Assembly (NCBI RefSeq): GCF_018687715.1
Contig: NC_056758.1
Location: 19,788,501-19,852,500 of the forward strand
From: Carya illinoinensis
Lineage: Eukaryota; Streptophyta; Magnoliopsida; Fagales; Juglandaceae
Direction: 5' to 3'
Length of the DNA: 64,000 nt
The notes beneath the pieces were generated by a model. The model was given only the letters and a program-made list of their open reading frames with translations. It was not told where the DNA came from and ran no database searches. Positions 1-12,120 of this stretch are shown here, piece after piece (positions within the stretch are counted from its first letter, which is position 1; every line of letters starts with the position of its first letter). The position numbers were made by a program, and so were the translations under genes.

Positions 1-637
1 ACGCGTGGTCGTTACCTGCAGTGTGGCACAGGAGCCAGGGTGTGCGGATGACCCCTAGGGGAGGTCATGGTGCATACGGATTAATTGGTTAATGGTTTGA
101 GTTTGATATGGGCCAAATGTGACTTTTGGCGTGATATTTGGAAAGGATATGTTTTTGGGCCAAATGAGATTTTTGGTGTGTGTGGAAAATTATGGTTTAT
201 GGGACATGTGCATTGCATTCTTTCATGCATGTTGTTTGAGTTAATATGTTTTTATCTAGTGGTGTTTGGATTTTACTTACCTGCGGCACCATTTTTTGAT
301 TCCGTAGATTTTGGTGTAGGGTTTGAGGAGGAGGCTGAGCCCGAGGATGCGGCTCCGCCGGAGTGCTGAGTTAAAATCTATGCTTTATTTTCGACTTTAA
401 AAACTATATTTGTGTTTTGTAATATTTTATTATGTATGTTTGAACAGTTTTGTATTAAACTAAGAAAAAAATTCTGGTACTTAGTTATTGACTTTGCTAT
501 CCGCTGCGTTTTTTCTCGTGCACATTCGTTGTTTATACACACACTTGGCACACGTCGATAGGGTGGTGACTCGAGATGTCATCATCCGAACGTCTCGATT
601 TTTTCGTGTCCGTGCATGGGGATTTGGGGGCGTCACA
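1..637 (+). mobile_element. 3' part of a 2.1-2.3-kb LTR (family A), cut by the window edge
   Basis: This matches the 3' quarter of the LTRs at 24685-26982, 30268-32564 and 55736-57821. It starts in the block before the 'ggggaggtcatggtgcata' motif and ends with the family terminus GGGGGCGTCACA at 637. Two hairpin units of the family array are present (113-129 and 160-176, stems CCAAA/TTTGG). The acidic mini-ORF end (about 331-366, EAEPEDAAPPEC then stop) is also kept. At 638 the sequence changes to LINE. Its 5' end and target duplication lie outside the window, so a solo LTR and an intact element cannot be told apart. Confidence 0.9.
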
Positions 638-1423
638 CCCCACATGTTGGATAGAGCAGCATTGGAACCTAGCCATGATGATTTTCGTCTCCTTAATGAT
701 GTTCCCTAGCATAGACCAAGGTTCCTGAAATTTCTGCACTTGTGTAACCATGACCAAGGAATCACTTTCCACAATAAGGTTCTCAATGCCCAACAGTAGA
801 CAAAACTGTAGTCCTCTCAACATGGCCAATAGTTCATCTTCGGTAGGGTCGTTTACCTCTTGCTCCTTCTTACTGACCACTAGTATAACCTATCCTTCAG
901 GGTCTCAGAGGATGATTCCCACCCTTACCTTGTGTTGGTCATTGAAAATTGTGCCATTGACATTAAGCTTCAACACTCTAGGAGAAGGTTTAGTCCAACC
1001 CAGATGAGGAGGAGGTTGCCTTTCAGGATGCATTTGAGTTTCATGGTATGCTTTTAAGTAGGATATAGCATGTTCTAGAGCTGCTTGTGGAGTCTGGGAT
1101 GTGTCCTCATGCACAAATTTGTTCCATCTATACCAGAACGACCATGCCATTATCACAAACATTTCTAGCACTTAAGCTTTGCCCCTTGCTTGAACCTGGG
1201 ATACGATTTCCATGAAGCTCTTACTTCTCAAACTTTTTGTGACATAGTTGGCCAGTGGTGATAAATTCCAGCATTCTTCTAATTGGTTGCAAAGGACTAG
1301 AGCATGCCCTCCACCCTCGTGCTCTTGTTGGCAAAAAGGGCAACAGGGGTCGGTCAGCACTTTCCTCAACTTCAAGTTGCATCTAGATGGAAGGCATTCC
1401 TTGCAAGCTCTCCATGCAAACAT
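638..1423 (-). pseudogene. LINE-1 copy zf-RVT and RNase H domains, truncated
   Basis: Piece 1172-1423 carries 'CCPFCQQEHEGGGHALVLC', the zinc-binding domain found after plant LINE reverse transcriptases. Pieces 905-1171 and 638-880 form an RNase H domain ('GWTKPSPRVLKLNVNGTIF', then 'GLQFCLLLGIENLIVESDS'). The RNase H C-terminus and any 3' UTR are missing because an LTR takes over at 637. RNase H is found only in some plant L1 lineages. Confidence 0.85.
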
Positions 1424-1841
1424 TTTGACTCAGTGAAGCACTCTCAACTTCCTTATAGCCTTCCACACCTCCTTGTTACTTCTGGTATTTGAGCTTTCCC
1501 CTATAGTTGGGTCTCAACCTTTGCTTTCAACAACCTATATCCACTTCTTACACTATATTTGCCATCTATACCTTCCCCCGAAACCATTTTGTCCTCATGT
1601 TCCCCTATTCCAAGCTGGATTCTGTATATCTCTGTTGCTACTTAAGGTTGGAAAAGTATATTAATTTTTCCCACCTCCTACTTGCTTGTGTTGAAGTCTA
1701 TGAGGTAAGATACAGTTGCATTAGTTTGGCTGGGATCTGCTACTCTTTGTCCATAGCTCATTTGCCTGAATTTTGGGATCCAAGGGTCTAACCATAATTT
1801 GATTTTCCTGCCATTGCCCACCCTCCATATGCAGCCCTGTT

Positions 1842-3506
1842 TTAACAGTGTTTTAGCCTCACATATCCCTCATCTAAAAATTGTCCCTGTTTGAAATATT
1901 TAGCTTTGTACACCTTGTGCAGCAGTGATGATTCATCTTGCATGATACGCCACCCTTGTTTGGCTAGAAGGTCTTTGTTAAAAGCTTTTAGATCTTTGAA
2001 ATCCATCCCTCCCTCAGATTTTGGAATACACATCTTGGACCAAATAATCCAATGGATTTTGTGCTTGCTTTTCTTTTGCCCCCACCAGAATTTTGCCAAA
2101 AGTTTTTCCAGTTCATGACATAGGGTAGCTAGGATCTTAAAACAGCTCATGGCAAAGGTGGGAATGGAAAGTGCAACTACTTTGATAAGAATTTCCTTTC
2201 TCCCCTTGGGATAACAATTTTTTCCTCCAATTTTTCAATTTTAGCCATACTTTGTGCTTGATATCGGAGGACTCTCTCTTTGCTCTTCCTACAATTGGGG
2301 GCAACCCCAAATACTTATCATGGTGAATAGCTTGTTGGATGCCCCAATAGTATAGAATTTCCTACTATTGGCAGTGGTGTACATTTTTACTAAAAATCAT
2401 GGTTGTTTTTAGTTTGTTTATCTCCTAACTTGATACCTGTTGATAGCTATTTAGTAGGTTTTGTAAGTTCACATTTTCCTACATTGTAGCCTTACATAAA
2501 ACAATACTATCATCTGCAAATAATAGATGATTAATGCACGAGGCCCCTTGACATATTCTAATTCCTGAGATCAACTTTCTGGCTTCAGCCTGTTTGAGAA
2601 GAGAGGTCAAGCTTTCAGGGCCTAGGAAGAAAAGGTAAGGTCACCTTGCCGTAGGCCTCTCAAAGGGATAATGTGACCTTGAGGGATGCCAATGATTAGG
2701 ATTGAGTAGCTTACTGTTTTAATACAAGTCATGATGAGGTTAGTCCATGACTAATTTAACCCCATGTTTTGCATGGTTTTTTCCAAGAATTTCCATTCAA
2801 GTCTATCGTAAGCTTTACTCGTGTCAAGTTTGATGGACATGAAACCAGTTTTTCTCGATCTTTTTAGTTTTAAAAAATGGACCACCTCATGTGCCACTAG
2901 AATATTGTTGCTTATCAACCTATCAAGGACAAAGACACTTTGCGAAGGTGATATAATGTGGGGCAGGATAGATTTAAGTCTATTGGCAAGGACTTTGGCA
3001 ATGAGTTTGTAAGACACATTACACAAGCTTATGGGGCGATACTCAGCTACTATTTTTGGGTTCTTCTTTCTTGGAATCAAAGTAGCATGAGTATGATTCA
3101 GAGAAGAAAGGAATGTTCCGGTGTTTAGGGCCTTCATAACAGCATATGAGACTGATTTCCCTACTATTCTCTACAAAGATTGGTAGAATACTAGGGCCAT
3201 GCCATCGAAGCCAGGGGCTAAAGTGGACTGCATTTGGTGTATTGCAACATCTACCTCTTCCTTCGTGAAAAGTTGAGATAGAGTGTGATTCATATCTTCT
3301 GTAACTTGACCCTCGATTCCAAACCAGCAATCTACAGTTTCACTGAATAAGCCGGATTTCTTGAAGTACCATATGATGAGCTGATTTTTGTTGTCCCCAA
3401 CCTGCCAAACCCCTTCCTCGTCCAAAGCCCCTTCAATGGAGTTCTTGCTCCTCCTTTGAGAGGCTTTATGGTGAAAGAAGGTAGTGTTTTTGTCCCCTTT
3501 TTTCAA
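1842..3506 (-). pseudogene. LINE-1 copy reverse transcriptase, broken
   Basis: The N-terminal finger/palm part is at 2751-3137 ('LIPRKKNPKIVAEYRPISLCN' region, then 'IKLDTSKAYDRLEW', block A with the first catalytic Asp). The catalytic FADDS motif is preserved at 2506-2520 in another frame. The upstream piece 3171-3506 ('GDKNTTFFHHKASQRR', 'APGFDGMAL') is the usual pre-RT region. The C-terminal piece 1842-2150 ends with 'KSEGGMDFKDLKAFNKDLLAKQGWR'. Frame shifts and stops separate these pieces. Confidence 0.9.
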
Positions 3507-3785
3507 CCAAAGGGACTTTGATCTCTATCTCCACATTATTTCTTCTCTCTCTATCCATATGTGCAAACTCTCACGGGCTACCTTTTGCTCCTCCACTTTA
3601 AGGCCATAGAGGTTAGCTATTTGTAATCTCTGGATGGCCTTTCTTGCCTTATTGATATTTTCCTAAACATTTCCAAAGACTTTGCCATTCCATTTTATTA
3701 ATTGCTTGTTGCATTCATCCATCATTTTCATTAAGGCTTTGAAGTCAGAATTTTCATCACTATAATTTCAAGCCTCTTCTATTAT

Positions 3786-4400
3786 TCATTTACAGCCTTC
3801 ATTTCCAACCCACATCGCCTCAAAACAAAAGAGTTTAGGGCCTCTCTTATTCTGTTCAACCCCCTTTAAGTGAAGAATTAAGGGGATATGGTCTAAGTGG
3901 GCTGCATTGTCGTGTATAACTTTCACTCTTGGCCAGAGGTTGCACCATGTCCAATTAGCAATGGCTCTACCTAGATGTTCGTTTATGCTATCTTTTGATT
4001 TCCTCTTGTTGCACCACGTATAAGGGATCCCCTCGTAGCCAAAATCTTTTAGCATGCAATCATCTAAACATGATCTGAAGGCCATCATCTACCATGGCGC
4101 CATGTTTCTTCTCTACAGGTTGTTTCAAGGTGTCCATACACACTTGTTAAGAACCACTTGTTGTGCCCTCCTTCCTCTGTGATGTATGAGCTAATGTGGA
4201 ATTTTAAGTAACTAGTTATCGTGAGATTAAGTTCATTCTACCATAACATTGCCAAACCTCCACATCTTCCCTCAGTACCCACCATTAAACAACAATCAAA
4301 ACCCAAATGAAACTTTAAGGCTTGCATTCTCCTAGTTGATAGTTTAGTCTCTTGGAGAAAAACAAGCATGGGAACTTCCCTCCGAATTAGATCATGGAGA
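3786..4400 (-). pseudogene. LINE-1 copy endonuclease remnant
   Basis: The open piece 3786-4088 reads 'FGYEGIPYTWCNKR...HLGRAIANWTWCNLWP...AAHLDHIPLIL'. This is the C-terminal half of the exonuclease-endonuclease-phosphatase domain that plant LINEs use to nick target DNA. The usual SDH triad is LDH here, so a catalytic-site residue context has changed. The N-terminal half (about 4090-4400) is too decayed to follow. Confidence 0.8.
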
Positions 4401-4470
4401 GCTCAAACTCCTCGGGGGTTCCCAAGCCCCCTGGAGTTCCAGCTTATTATTTTCATGGTTCTTGGCAAGA

Positions 4471-5868
4471 CTATTTTCCAACCTCTGCTAATAGTTCTGA
4501 TGAAAATTTGTCTCCCTTGCTTCCTATTCTTTGGTGTTTAGGAAGTTGTTGGATATTTTCAATACTAACTCCAAACGCTCGTGAGCTATCCCTCTTCTGG
4601 TTTTTTAGTGTTGGGCTTGTAGTAGTTGGTGAAATGGGAAGGCCCTTGGTCCTTAGCCATTTTTTCCTGTTTGTATTTTTGGGTTTGGGCTCATCGTGTG
4701 CTATGAGGCCCTCCACCAAAGCCCCTTCAATCACCTCAAGCCTGCTGGGTGGAGGTGTTGAGAATAGCACAGTTGTTTGATCATTTTTCCTGCTATGCTT
4801 TGAAACATTTCCTCTTTGCCTACTAACTGTCGGTTCCATGCTTACCTTACTAGTGTTGACCTTTACGTTATAGAGTTGAGGTTGAGACTGATCTTGCTGG
4901 GGTATAATTACCCCTAAGACGGAGTTGACAACTGATTGCTGGAGCCAGGCCTCCCCATTTCCTGCCTCCTTTTCTGGGTCTATCTCCAACAGTAGGAGTT
5001 TAAATTCTGTCTAATTTTCCCGCTTTAGGAGAGTCCCTTGCTTCAACCATCGGAGGAGTATTGTTCCTTTTCATAGACACTAGAGTATTGCTTTTACTAG
5101 ATTGCTGGTTCTCGTCCCTTTTCCCTTGTCACTTTCCCAGATAATCCCTAGCCCTCATCCATGGACCAAAGGGCATCGTTGTCTCCAAAGGTTGCTCAGA
5201 ATTTGACTTCTAGTGGATTCACTCGCTATGACCATATCCTAGCATGCCGCATGCATAGCAAAATTTCAGCATCCGATCATAACTGAATCGAACCCAATGC
5301 GTGCCAAGTTTCTCTAGGTTTGCCTTCTTTGCTCTCATAAGGGGTTTTGAGACGTCCAACTTGACTTTAATTCTGAGGTATTCCCCCCATGCTACTGTCC
5401 CCTCATCTGCATCCATATCTTCCACTTCACCCATGGATTCCCCGATCATTTTCCAAACAAAGGTGTTCGTGCATTAAGTGGTAGGTCACGCAGCCGAATC
5501 TAGAAAGAGGCTTCATGAAGTTGAATCTTGTTGACATGCAAGTCTCCCTCCATTTCCTTCATCAAGACCAGGTTTTTGTCGAAGAACCAAGGCCCTTCTG
5601 CTCTGATTCTATTGCGGTCCCTCACATCCACGAATGCCACCAAGATCATTGTTGGGCCCAAATTGTTGAAGGAGATGTTTTTCACTAGACGCCATATCTT
5701 TCTCATAGTTTGCTTGAAAGCTTCCTTGTTGTAGTGGCATTCAGTAAGTAAAGAAATTATCAAACATTTTTCCCCCATTGAGATGGTTTTCTCAAGAAGC
5801 TCGACCTCTATTAAGACCTCTTCATTTTGCTTTCCTGACAAGGACAATTGCTTATACACTTTTTCCAA
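4471..5868 (-). pseudogene. LINE-1 copy ORF1: DUF4283 gag-like domain plus CCHC zinc knuckle and linker
   Basis: The 122-aa piece at 5500-5868 has the DUF4283 pattern, with 'GPTMILVAFVDVRDRNRI' and 'GPWFFDKNLVLMKEM' typical of plant LINE ORF1. The next piece (5219-5449) carries 'GTHWVRFSYDRMLKFCYACG', the entry to a CCHC-type knuckle. A third open piece (4471-4989) is a polar linker with no recognised fold. In this family the protein binds the LINE RNA. The pieces lie in different frames, so no full product is expected. Confidence 0.85.
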
Positions 5869-5990
5869 CTCCTCTGCCGTTGATGTCGTGTAACTTCAAC
5901 AAAACAAAACTCATCATTGATGAATATAGGTTAGGCTCAGAAGCTCATTGTTTTCAAACACAGACGTGAACTGCGAAACTGCCTACTGAG

Positions 5991-7050
5991 ACAAGGATAG
6001 AGCCTGTACTAAGACAGGAAGTTAGGTCATTACTTGATCAGTATGCCTTTGATTCTCTGATTTTTTATTTTATTTTTATTATGTGAAAATGATCTGAATC
6101 TGTTTAGTACTCTTTTATGATATATATGATGTAGCATCTGAGAATCTTTGGCATGACATTCTAATTCTTTTTGTGGTTCTGATATTTCTTTTATGATCTG
6201 ATATTTCTAATTTTGTACTGTATTGGTACCAACATTTCTATTTATGAGTGCACCTACTTTAAAAATAAAGTGGTTCTTTTATGTGATCTTTCCTATGTGC
6301 ACACTCCAAACTCCGAGAATGATAAGGGGCATATTCACTTCTGTTTCTGCCCGATTTGGCTACTAGGGATTGCACAACGAACCTTGTTAAGGGGTTAAAC
6401 ATGGTCTTTGCTCCAATATGATAATTCTGTTCTAATATCAAGATGTTCAGTATTGCTATGCCAAAGGATATTTGTATATGAGTACTTTGAAACTATCATT
6501 TTGATATTTTGATGACATGTTTTGTTCTCCCTTCTAAAACTAAAAAGATTTTGTTCTACAATCTATACTCTGTAAATGGCTCATGTTTATATACTAGTAT
6601 ATGTTTTTTACTTACTATATTGTTGATAACTCACCTCTTATCTCCAAAATATTTTTAGATGTTGTAGATGTTTCAGCCGAGGATCAAGAACAAGAAGCAA
6701 TGACAAGATTGTTGAGTGTAGGGGATAAGTACTAAGATTACTGGAGACTATTATTCAATAGATTTGATATATTCTGTTGATTTTGGTTTATTGGGATGTT
6801 GATACTTTTATTAAGATTTTGAGGAGTTGTTGATTTATTTGTTGAATTATGTCACTAATGACCTTATAGAGTGATAAATAGGTATATATTTGGTGGAAAT
6901 AGATGAATTTATGTTTATAAAGTCTTTGGAAATAGATGAAGTTAATAGTTATATATGTTTATGGAGTTTTGAATTATATTTGTATTAAGGGAGATAATTT
7001 TCTAGATGACAAGAAGTAGCTCCCTGACCCTCCAAGTATGAGGCGTTACA
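5991..7050 (+). repeat. AT-rich LTR-like remnant downstream of FT
   Basis: No gene is seen. The layout resembles the 3' part of a Ty3/gypsy LTR: an acidic-coding patch near 6660-6720 ('gccgaggatcaagaac'), a T-rich stretch, and a final GGCGTTACA at 7050 like the CA-ending termini elsewhere in the window. No 5' end or target duplication was found, so this is a low-confidence reading. Confidence 0.35.
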
Positions 7051-7205
7051 GTAAGAGGAACTAGTAACATATATAATACTATTTTAACATTATGAAAAGC
7101 TTGATACAACACTGACACTATGGTAAATAAAAAGATATGATCAAGAGGAGAATCCTAATTCTTTTCAACGTCCTATTTTCACTCTAGTTTTTTCTCCTCC
7201 CTCTC

Positions 7206-7211
7206 TTTATT
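7206..7211 (-). terminator. Putative FT poly(A) signal AATAAA
   Basis: An AATAAA hexamer lies on the minus strand about 160 bases past the FT stop codon, in AT-rich sequence with no competing feature. Plant poly(A) signals are loose, so this is only a likely position. Confidence 0.4.
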
Positions 7212-7370
7212 TTTTCATGCAATATAGTTATAGATTCGTTACACTTGTATGTGTAACAAAGTATATAGATATAGATATATAGCTCACACATTCAAACCAT
7301 AAGCATATACGCACACTTCCGTAGACTAGTTTCTTGTTTAATACATGTTCTAAGATAGAAGGTTTTTCGT

Positions 7371-10300
7371 TCATGTTCTTCTTCCACCCGAGCCACTTTC
7401 TCTCTGGCAATTGAAATAGATTGCAGCCACTGGTAATCCAAGGTTGTAAAGCTCAGCGAAGTCCCTGGTGTTGAAATTCTGGCGCCATCCAGGTGCATAG
7501 ACTGTCTGCCTACCCAATTGGCGAAACAAAACGAAAGCAAATCGATGAATCCCCACTGTTGGTCGTGGGCTTTCATAGCACACAACTTCTTGTCCTGCAA
7601 TCATTTCCACTTGGCCAGTTAATGATCATGATGATTATTTGGGTGCCATGAATAACCTGACGGAGAAAATGCTGAGATCTAGCAAAACAGCTTGGCCTTG
7701 ACACAGCCTAGGAAGCTAGTGTTGGAAAAGTAATAGTGACTCATCCTAATTGCTTAGAACTTCTTCAACAACCTATATGTAGAGACAATTTCTTTAGTGT
7801 TGCTAATCTCACCATACCGTTCATATTTTGCTGTTGTGTCCTCAAATAAGTATCAATTACAAAGCCCTTTTTGTTGAAGAATCTGTTTTGCCACAGGGGA
7901 AAGGGCATGCTTTTTTGTTTTCGTCAAAGGCTTGGCCAGGGCCTATTTGTCAGTGCCCTCACCGCTCTTACTTGAGGGAGCAAAAATGATCGAAGAGATG
8001 ATATGATGTTGGAGGTTTGTGGGTTATGCGAAAAGTTGAGAGCAGATAAACCCCGATAGATGAATTGGAGTCTTGATTAATATGTATAAAATGGAGATGA
8101 CCTAATATTATTCTTCTCGAAAAACATGGAGTTAATTAATGAATTGCACCCATGGAAGGGAAGTGCCATTGTTATTTAGTCAAGAACATGTGCAGAAACT
8201 ACTCACCAAAGTTTGCCCCGGTAGTTGCTGGAATATCAGTCACCAACCTAACAACACCAAAGAAAGAAGACCAGTTAATTAATGAGCATTGCTACACAGC
8301 AGCCCCATATCCAATACACCAATGTAAAATAGAAGAGGGTAAAATAATAAATTCATGTTTTTTAATAGTGTAAAAAAATATGAGGCTGCTGTGTATATTT
8401 TCTATTAATTAATTCAAATAATGGTACAAGGTAATATTAGAAGACCTAGCGCATTGCGGAGAGGGTGAGAGAGAGAATAGAATAATAAATTAACACCGAG
8501 CCCATCGTTTGAATATTAAAATAAGATAAAATGAATTAACACATAACGGCCTAAGTGAAAAAATTGACATCCATGATACCATTTTGTTTCTGAAAATTCC
8601 TTATTACATAATAGAACTCCATAAAGTCATCAAATTAGGATATATGCAAGATAAAAGAGAAGAATAAGTACTGGTGAGAATGATTAAATGATAGCCAGAT
8701 ATAAATCAAGTTGATTTTTCGAGGTGGAAATGGCTCCACTTTTGTTCATGTCAACAGATGCATATTTGATTGAAGGCCGTTTCGGTGGTGAAAATATTTT
8801 GTTTTATTTTATTATTATAATTTTATTAAATTTTTATATAAAATATAATAAATAATTTTAATTTTTTAAAATTTTAAAAAGATAATAATATTAAAAAATA
8901 ATATCTTAATAATAATAAAAAAATATTATAATAACATATTCGAAGGAAAAATTTAATTACAAATACAACTGTACGTTAATGTATAAATTAATTTAATATG
9001 ATTAATTAAAAAATAAATTTTATTAAAAATAATATTAATTTAAATTTTAAATATAAAAAAATATTATTAATATATTAATTAATACGTGGCTTAATTTATA
9101 CATTATAAAACTCAAACTGCAAAAAAAATAAAAGGCACAAAAAAATTAAAGAAAAGTTAAAAAGAAAAAGAAAACGAAAGGTGGAATTGTAGTCGTCAAC
9201 ACGAGTACATGTAGGGTCCATTGCTTATCCTAGAAACCTTGTAAATCTAAAGAGACTTTGGTAGTAGTGCTCCCTGAGACATACTGTACTCTATCTATCT
9301 ATCTATCTATCAATCAATCAAAACGAGAGAAAGTAATTTGTCAATTTCACTAAAAAGAAAAAAATAACAGCACCAGGCCAGCCTTCTCTGTAGCTAAACT
9401 GTGGCCGCCGTAGATACCTATACGGTGTCATTTTCCTTATCTTGGTCCCCATGCAACCCCATATATCAGTTTGTCACATATAAGCTTTTCAATTGTGTAT
9501 CTTATATATACTGCTTTGGAAAATATTTGTATATCGATTGAGTTTGGCCTTCATTTTCATGGTTCATATATTTTAATTTTTTTAATTAATGATTAAAAAA
9601 TTATTTTTTTAATATATTAATATATTTTTTTAAAAAACATATTTAAATATATTAAAAAAAAAAGACAAAAAATAAAAACACAAGTTTGTGCTAGTGCGAA
9701 TCCCAACAGCCAAAGCTAGGCGGCATGCTATCATAACTCTACTGCTTATATTTGAGAGTATTATAGATGAATAGAATTTAAAGTCCAAGAGTGGTGATAC
9801 TCTTGCAGCTGCCCACTACAAGTTTCCCCTAGGTTAAAATTAATTTTTTATTTTTTTAATTATAAATTTTTATCATTTAAAAATATTTTTAAAAAATATA
9901 AAAATATATCAATATATTAATAATTACTTTCTTAACTATTAAGTAAAAAATTTAAAAATAAAAAATAAAATACAAGAGGTGTCAAAATAACATTTTTGTG
10001 AGGCCAAACACCAAAACTAATCATGATTTGCAGAAAGAGAGAGACACAGAGAGAGGCTGCTCACCAATGCAAGTATTCCCTTAGGCTGGGATCGCTAGGA
10101 CTGGGTGCATCAGGATCCACCATAACCTAAAGTGGACGTGATCATCATAACTCAGATATACAAACTCAGAACCTATCTAGAGAAAGAGGCACAACAAGGA
10201 AAATAAAAATAAACGTTGGTATTTTTCTTTTCTTTTTCTCTAATAAGAAAAAAGGATAAATGGTATTTACCAGAGTGTAGAAAGTCCGGAGGTCATCACC

Positions 10301-10468
10301 GCCTACATCAACCCTAGGTGGGCTGACAACATGAGACGGCTTGAGCTCACAGCCATTGTTAACCTCTCTATTGTTGTAAGTGACCCTCAGAGCAATGGAC
10401 TTCTCAAAGGGGTCCAAAACATCTCCTATAACACGTCCAACAACTAGAGGGTCTCTATCCCTTTGCAT
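7371..10468 (-). CDS. FT: FLOWERING LOCUS T (FT)-type florigen, PEBP family, four exons, intact
   Basis: Exons on the minus strand are 10468..10271 (198 b), 10126..10065 (62 b), 8247..8207 (41 b) and 7594..7371 (224 b), all with GT/AG junctions. They join into 174 aa plus TGA. The 62- and 41-base middle exons are the hallmark of the FT/TFL1 family. Landmarks are [10 protein letters not shown] (70-79), REYLHW (82-87), [13 protein letters not shown] (106-118) and [11 protein letters not shown] (136-146). Tyr84 and Gln139 match Arabidopsis FT Tyr85 and Gln140, which mark flowering activators; TFL1 has His and Asp there. FT is known to be made in leaf phloem, move to the shoot apex and bind FD and 14-3-3 proteins to switch on flowering genes. 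The start is the only ATG in frame and gives the usual N-terminus, with Gln2 where Pro is common. Introns are 144, 1817 and 612 b. No defect is seen. Confidence 0.97.
8248..10064 (-). other. FT intron 2, with AT-rich blocks and an inverted pair
   Basis: The intron lies between 62-base exon 2 and 41-base exon 3. It holds three very AT-rich blocks (about 8790-9110, 9565-9720 and 9835-10000). The last two look like diverged copies of one sequence in opposite orientation ('ttaatatattaatatat' in one, its reverse-like form in the other), as with two MITE insertions. A CTAT microsatellite lies at 9291-9310. No coding sequence is seen. Confidence 0.6.
9291..9320 (+). repeat. Tetranucleotide microsatellite in FT intron 2
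   Basis: Five CTAT/ATCT units are followed by a short CAAT run. It would make a simple length marker inside the FT gene. Confidence 0.95.
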
Positions 10469-10565
10469 GATTGGAAAAATTCAATCCTCGATCTACAGCA
10501 CTAAAAGTTAAAAACTTATATTCAAGCAGTCTTTGTTTGCTGATCAACTTCAAGGGGGATTATGG

Positions 10566-10576
10566 CTATTTATATA
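10566..10576 (-). promoter_or_regulatory. FT TATA box
   Basis: The minus strand reads TATATAAATAG, a near-perfect plant TATA box, 98 bases upstream of the FT start codon. This distance fits a 5' UTR of about 65-70 bases. Confidence 0.7.
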
Positions 10577-11940
10577 TTGTTCAGTGGTATCTACCATTCA
10601 CTTTTGTGCCATTGATCCACAGATTTTAGCTATGGTTTTTGCTTTATGCTTTTTCTATTATTCCTACAAGTAGTTCATGTCAGATATTGAGAGCCAATAG
10701 AAATCAAAATAGTGAGATCTCTTCCCGTCCAAAGTGGACCTAAGTTTTATCATCGGTCAATCAATTGATTCCTGCTTGTACTGTTCATCGTAATTCATAT
10801 GCCATATGGACTTCTAGATCTTTAGCTTGTAAAAAAAAAAAAAAAATGAAAAACTTGAAGGAAAAATAAAGTTCAAACTAGCTCCATGCCTAGCTTGTAA
10901 CGTGTGAGGCAACTCATGCCCTGCACAAAATCACGCGTTTCATCGCTTTCGGATACACGGGGGCTTATCTATGTGGTTGAGCTAAGTTGATTTAGGCTAC
11001 GGATGCTCAAATGATCTATAAATATTAATGAATAATAGTAAAAAAATAGTAGAGAATTTATGAATAGTAATGATCACTTACAACACAACCTTAGATTTTC
11101 ATTTTCGCTATATTCCTAACATTTAAACGTATAGTGTGAAGTCGGCATATTATGATAAATATTGCTGATCGAAGTTGGAATAACTTCATATGTTTACCTT
11201 TGACAAGATTACAAATTGACCTGGGCATGCATAGTGAATAATTCAAGGTTTGTGTACGTGGGATTTATGTAATATATCTAGCCGACATCAGCTTTTGTTG
11301 CAGGCCAGATGTTAAGGGAGAGATTGCATGCCAGTGCGATTCACAGAGGCCATGCGTAAAATTGCCAGTGCGATTCACACAGGCCATACGTAATATCAGT
11401 CCAGAGAAATAGACTAGACTTTTGCCATCAAAATTTTACAACTAAAAAGATCATTTCCTACTTGTTTTCTCGGAAATAATCCATTTGATTATAAAATTTT
11501 AGTAGTAAAAATCCTTTTTTTGGTAATATATTATTCGAAACACAATATTTATGATAACTATATTTAGACGTTAAGATGAATTAAATTAAATTATTAATAA
11601 TAATATTTTATAGATTTCATTAAAATGTGTTAATTTTTTAAAATAAGATGTGTTTAATTTTTTAGATTTAAAATTTAATATAGATAAAATAAATTGAGAT
11701 CATGAGTTTAACTATTTAATAAAAAGTTAAAAAAATAAAAAATTCTATCAATAAATTATTTGATATGAGTTGAATTTAACAATCAAACGCAATCTAAAGA
11801 GCCTTCGAGATAATTAGTTAGTAAAACGTGTCGACACATGACACTACGAACCTCCTAAATTAGAATAAAAACAAAGGGAGGACGCAAGTCATCACATCTC
11901 AATCGATCATCCTAGCACTTGACTCAGAATATATCTGAGA
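10577..11940 (-). other. FT upstream region, no gene seen
   Basis: No ORF, RNA gene or clear transposon is seen. There is a short direct repeat at about 11333-11392 (two copies of 'gccagtgcgattcacag'-like sequence with a following 'ggccatgcgta') and an AT-rich block at 11580-11790. It probably holds the proximal FT promoter, but I cannot assign single factor sites. Confidence 0.5.
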
Positions 11941-11950
11941 CACCCGTCCC

Positions 11951-12086
11951 ATGGGGTGTGGCCACCTCTTGGATAGGGCCACCCTGTCTAGCCAACCACG
12001 AGGTGGTCCACCTACCCACAGGGAACGCTCAAGGGTGATCGCAACAGGCCATTGTGGGACGTTGGCCCAATGGTGGCCACCCCATT
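11951..12086. repeat. GC-rich insertion with inverted ends, MITE-like
   Basis: In AT-rich surroundings this 136-base island begins ATGGGGTGTGGCCACC and ends GGTGGCCACCCCAT, a near-perfect inverted repeat. A T15 run follows at about 12106-12120. No flanking duplication could be fixed. It may be a small DNA transposon. Confidence 0.4.
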
Positions 12087-12120
12087 GTACGGTTTTATGT
12101 TATGCTTTTTTTTTTTTTTT

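Larger units (their letters stand above)
638..5990 (-). mobile_element. Degenerate plant LINE (non-LTR retrotransposon), copy 1
   Basis: Reading from about 5990 down to 638, the minus strand gives in order a DUF4283/gag-like domain, a CCHC knuckle, a linker, an AP-type endonuclease, reverse transcriptase, a zf-RVT zinc-binding domain and RNase H. This is the order of plant L1-clade LINEs. The frame is broken many times, so it is a dead copy. The 3' end, which should carry a poly(A), is replaced at 637/638 by an LTR. The 5' limit is a guess because no homology is visible past about 5900. Confidence 0.9.

Noticed and set aside
533..880. 115-aa minus-strand frame read as one protein
   Set aside because: It crosses the LTR/LINE junction at 637/638; only the 638-880 part is LINE RNase H.
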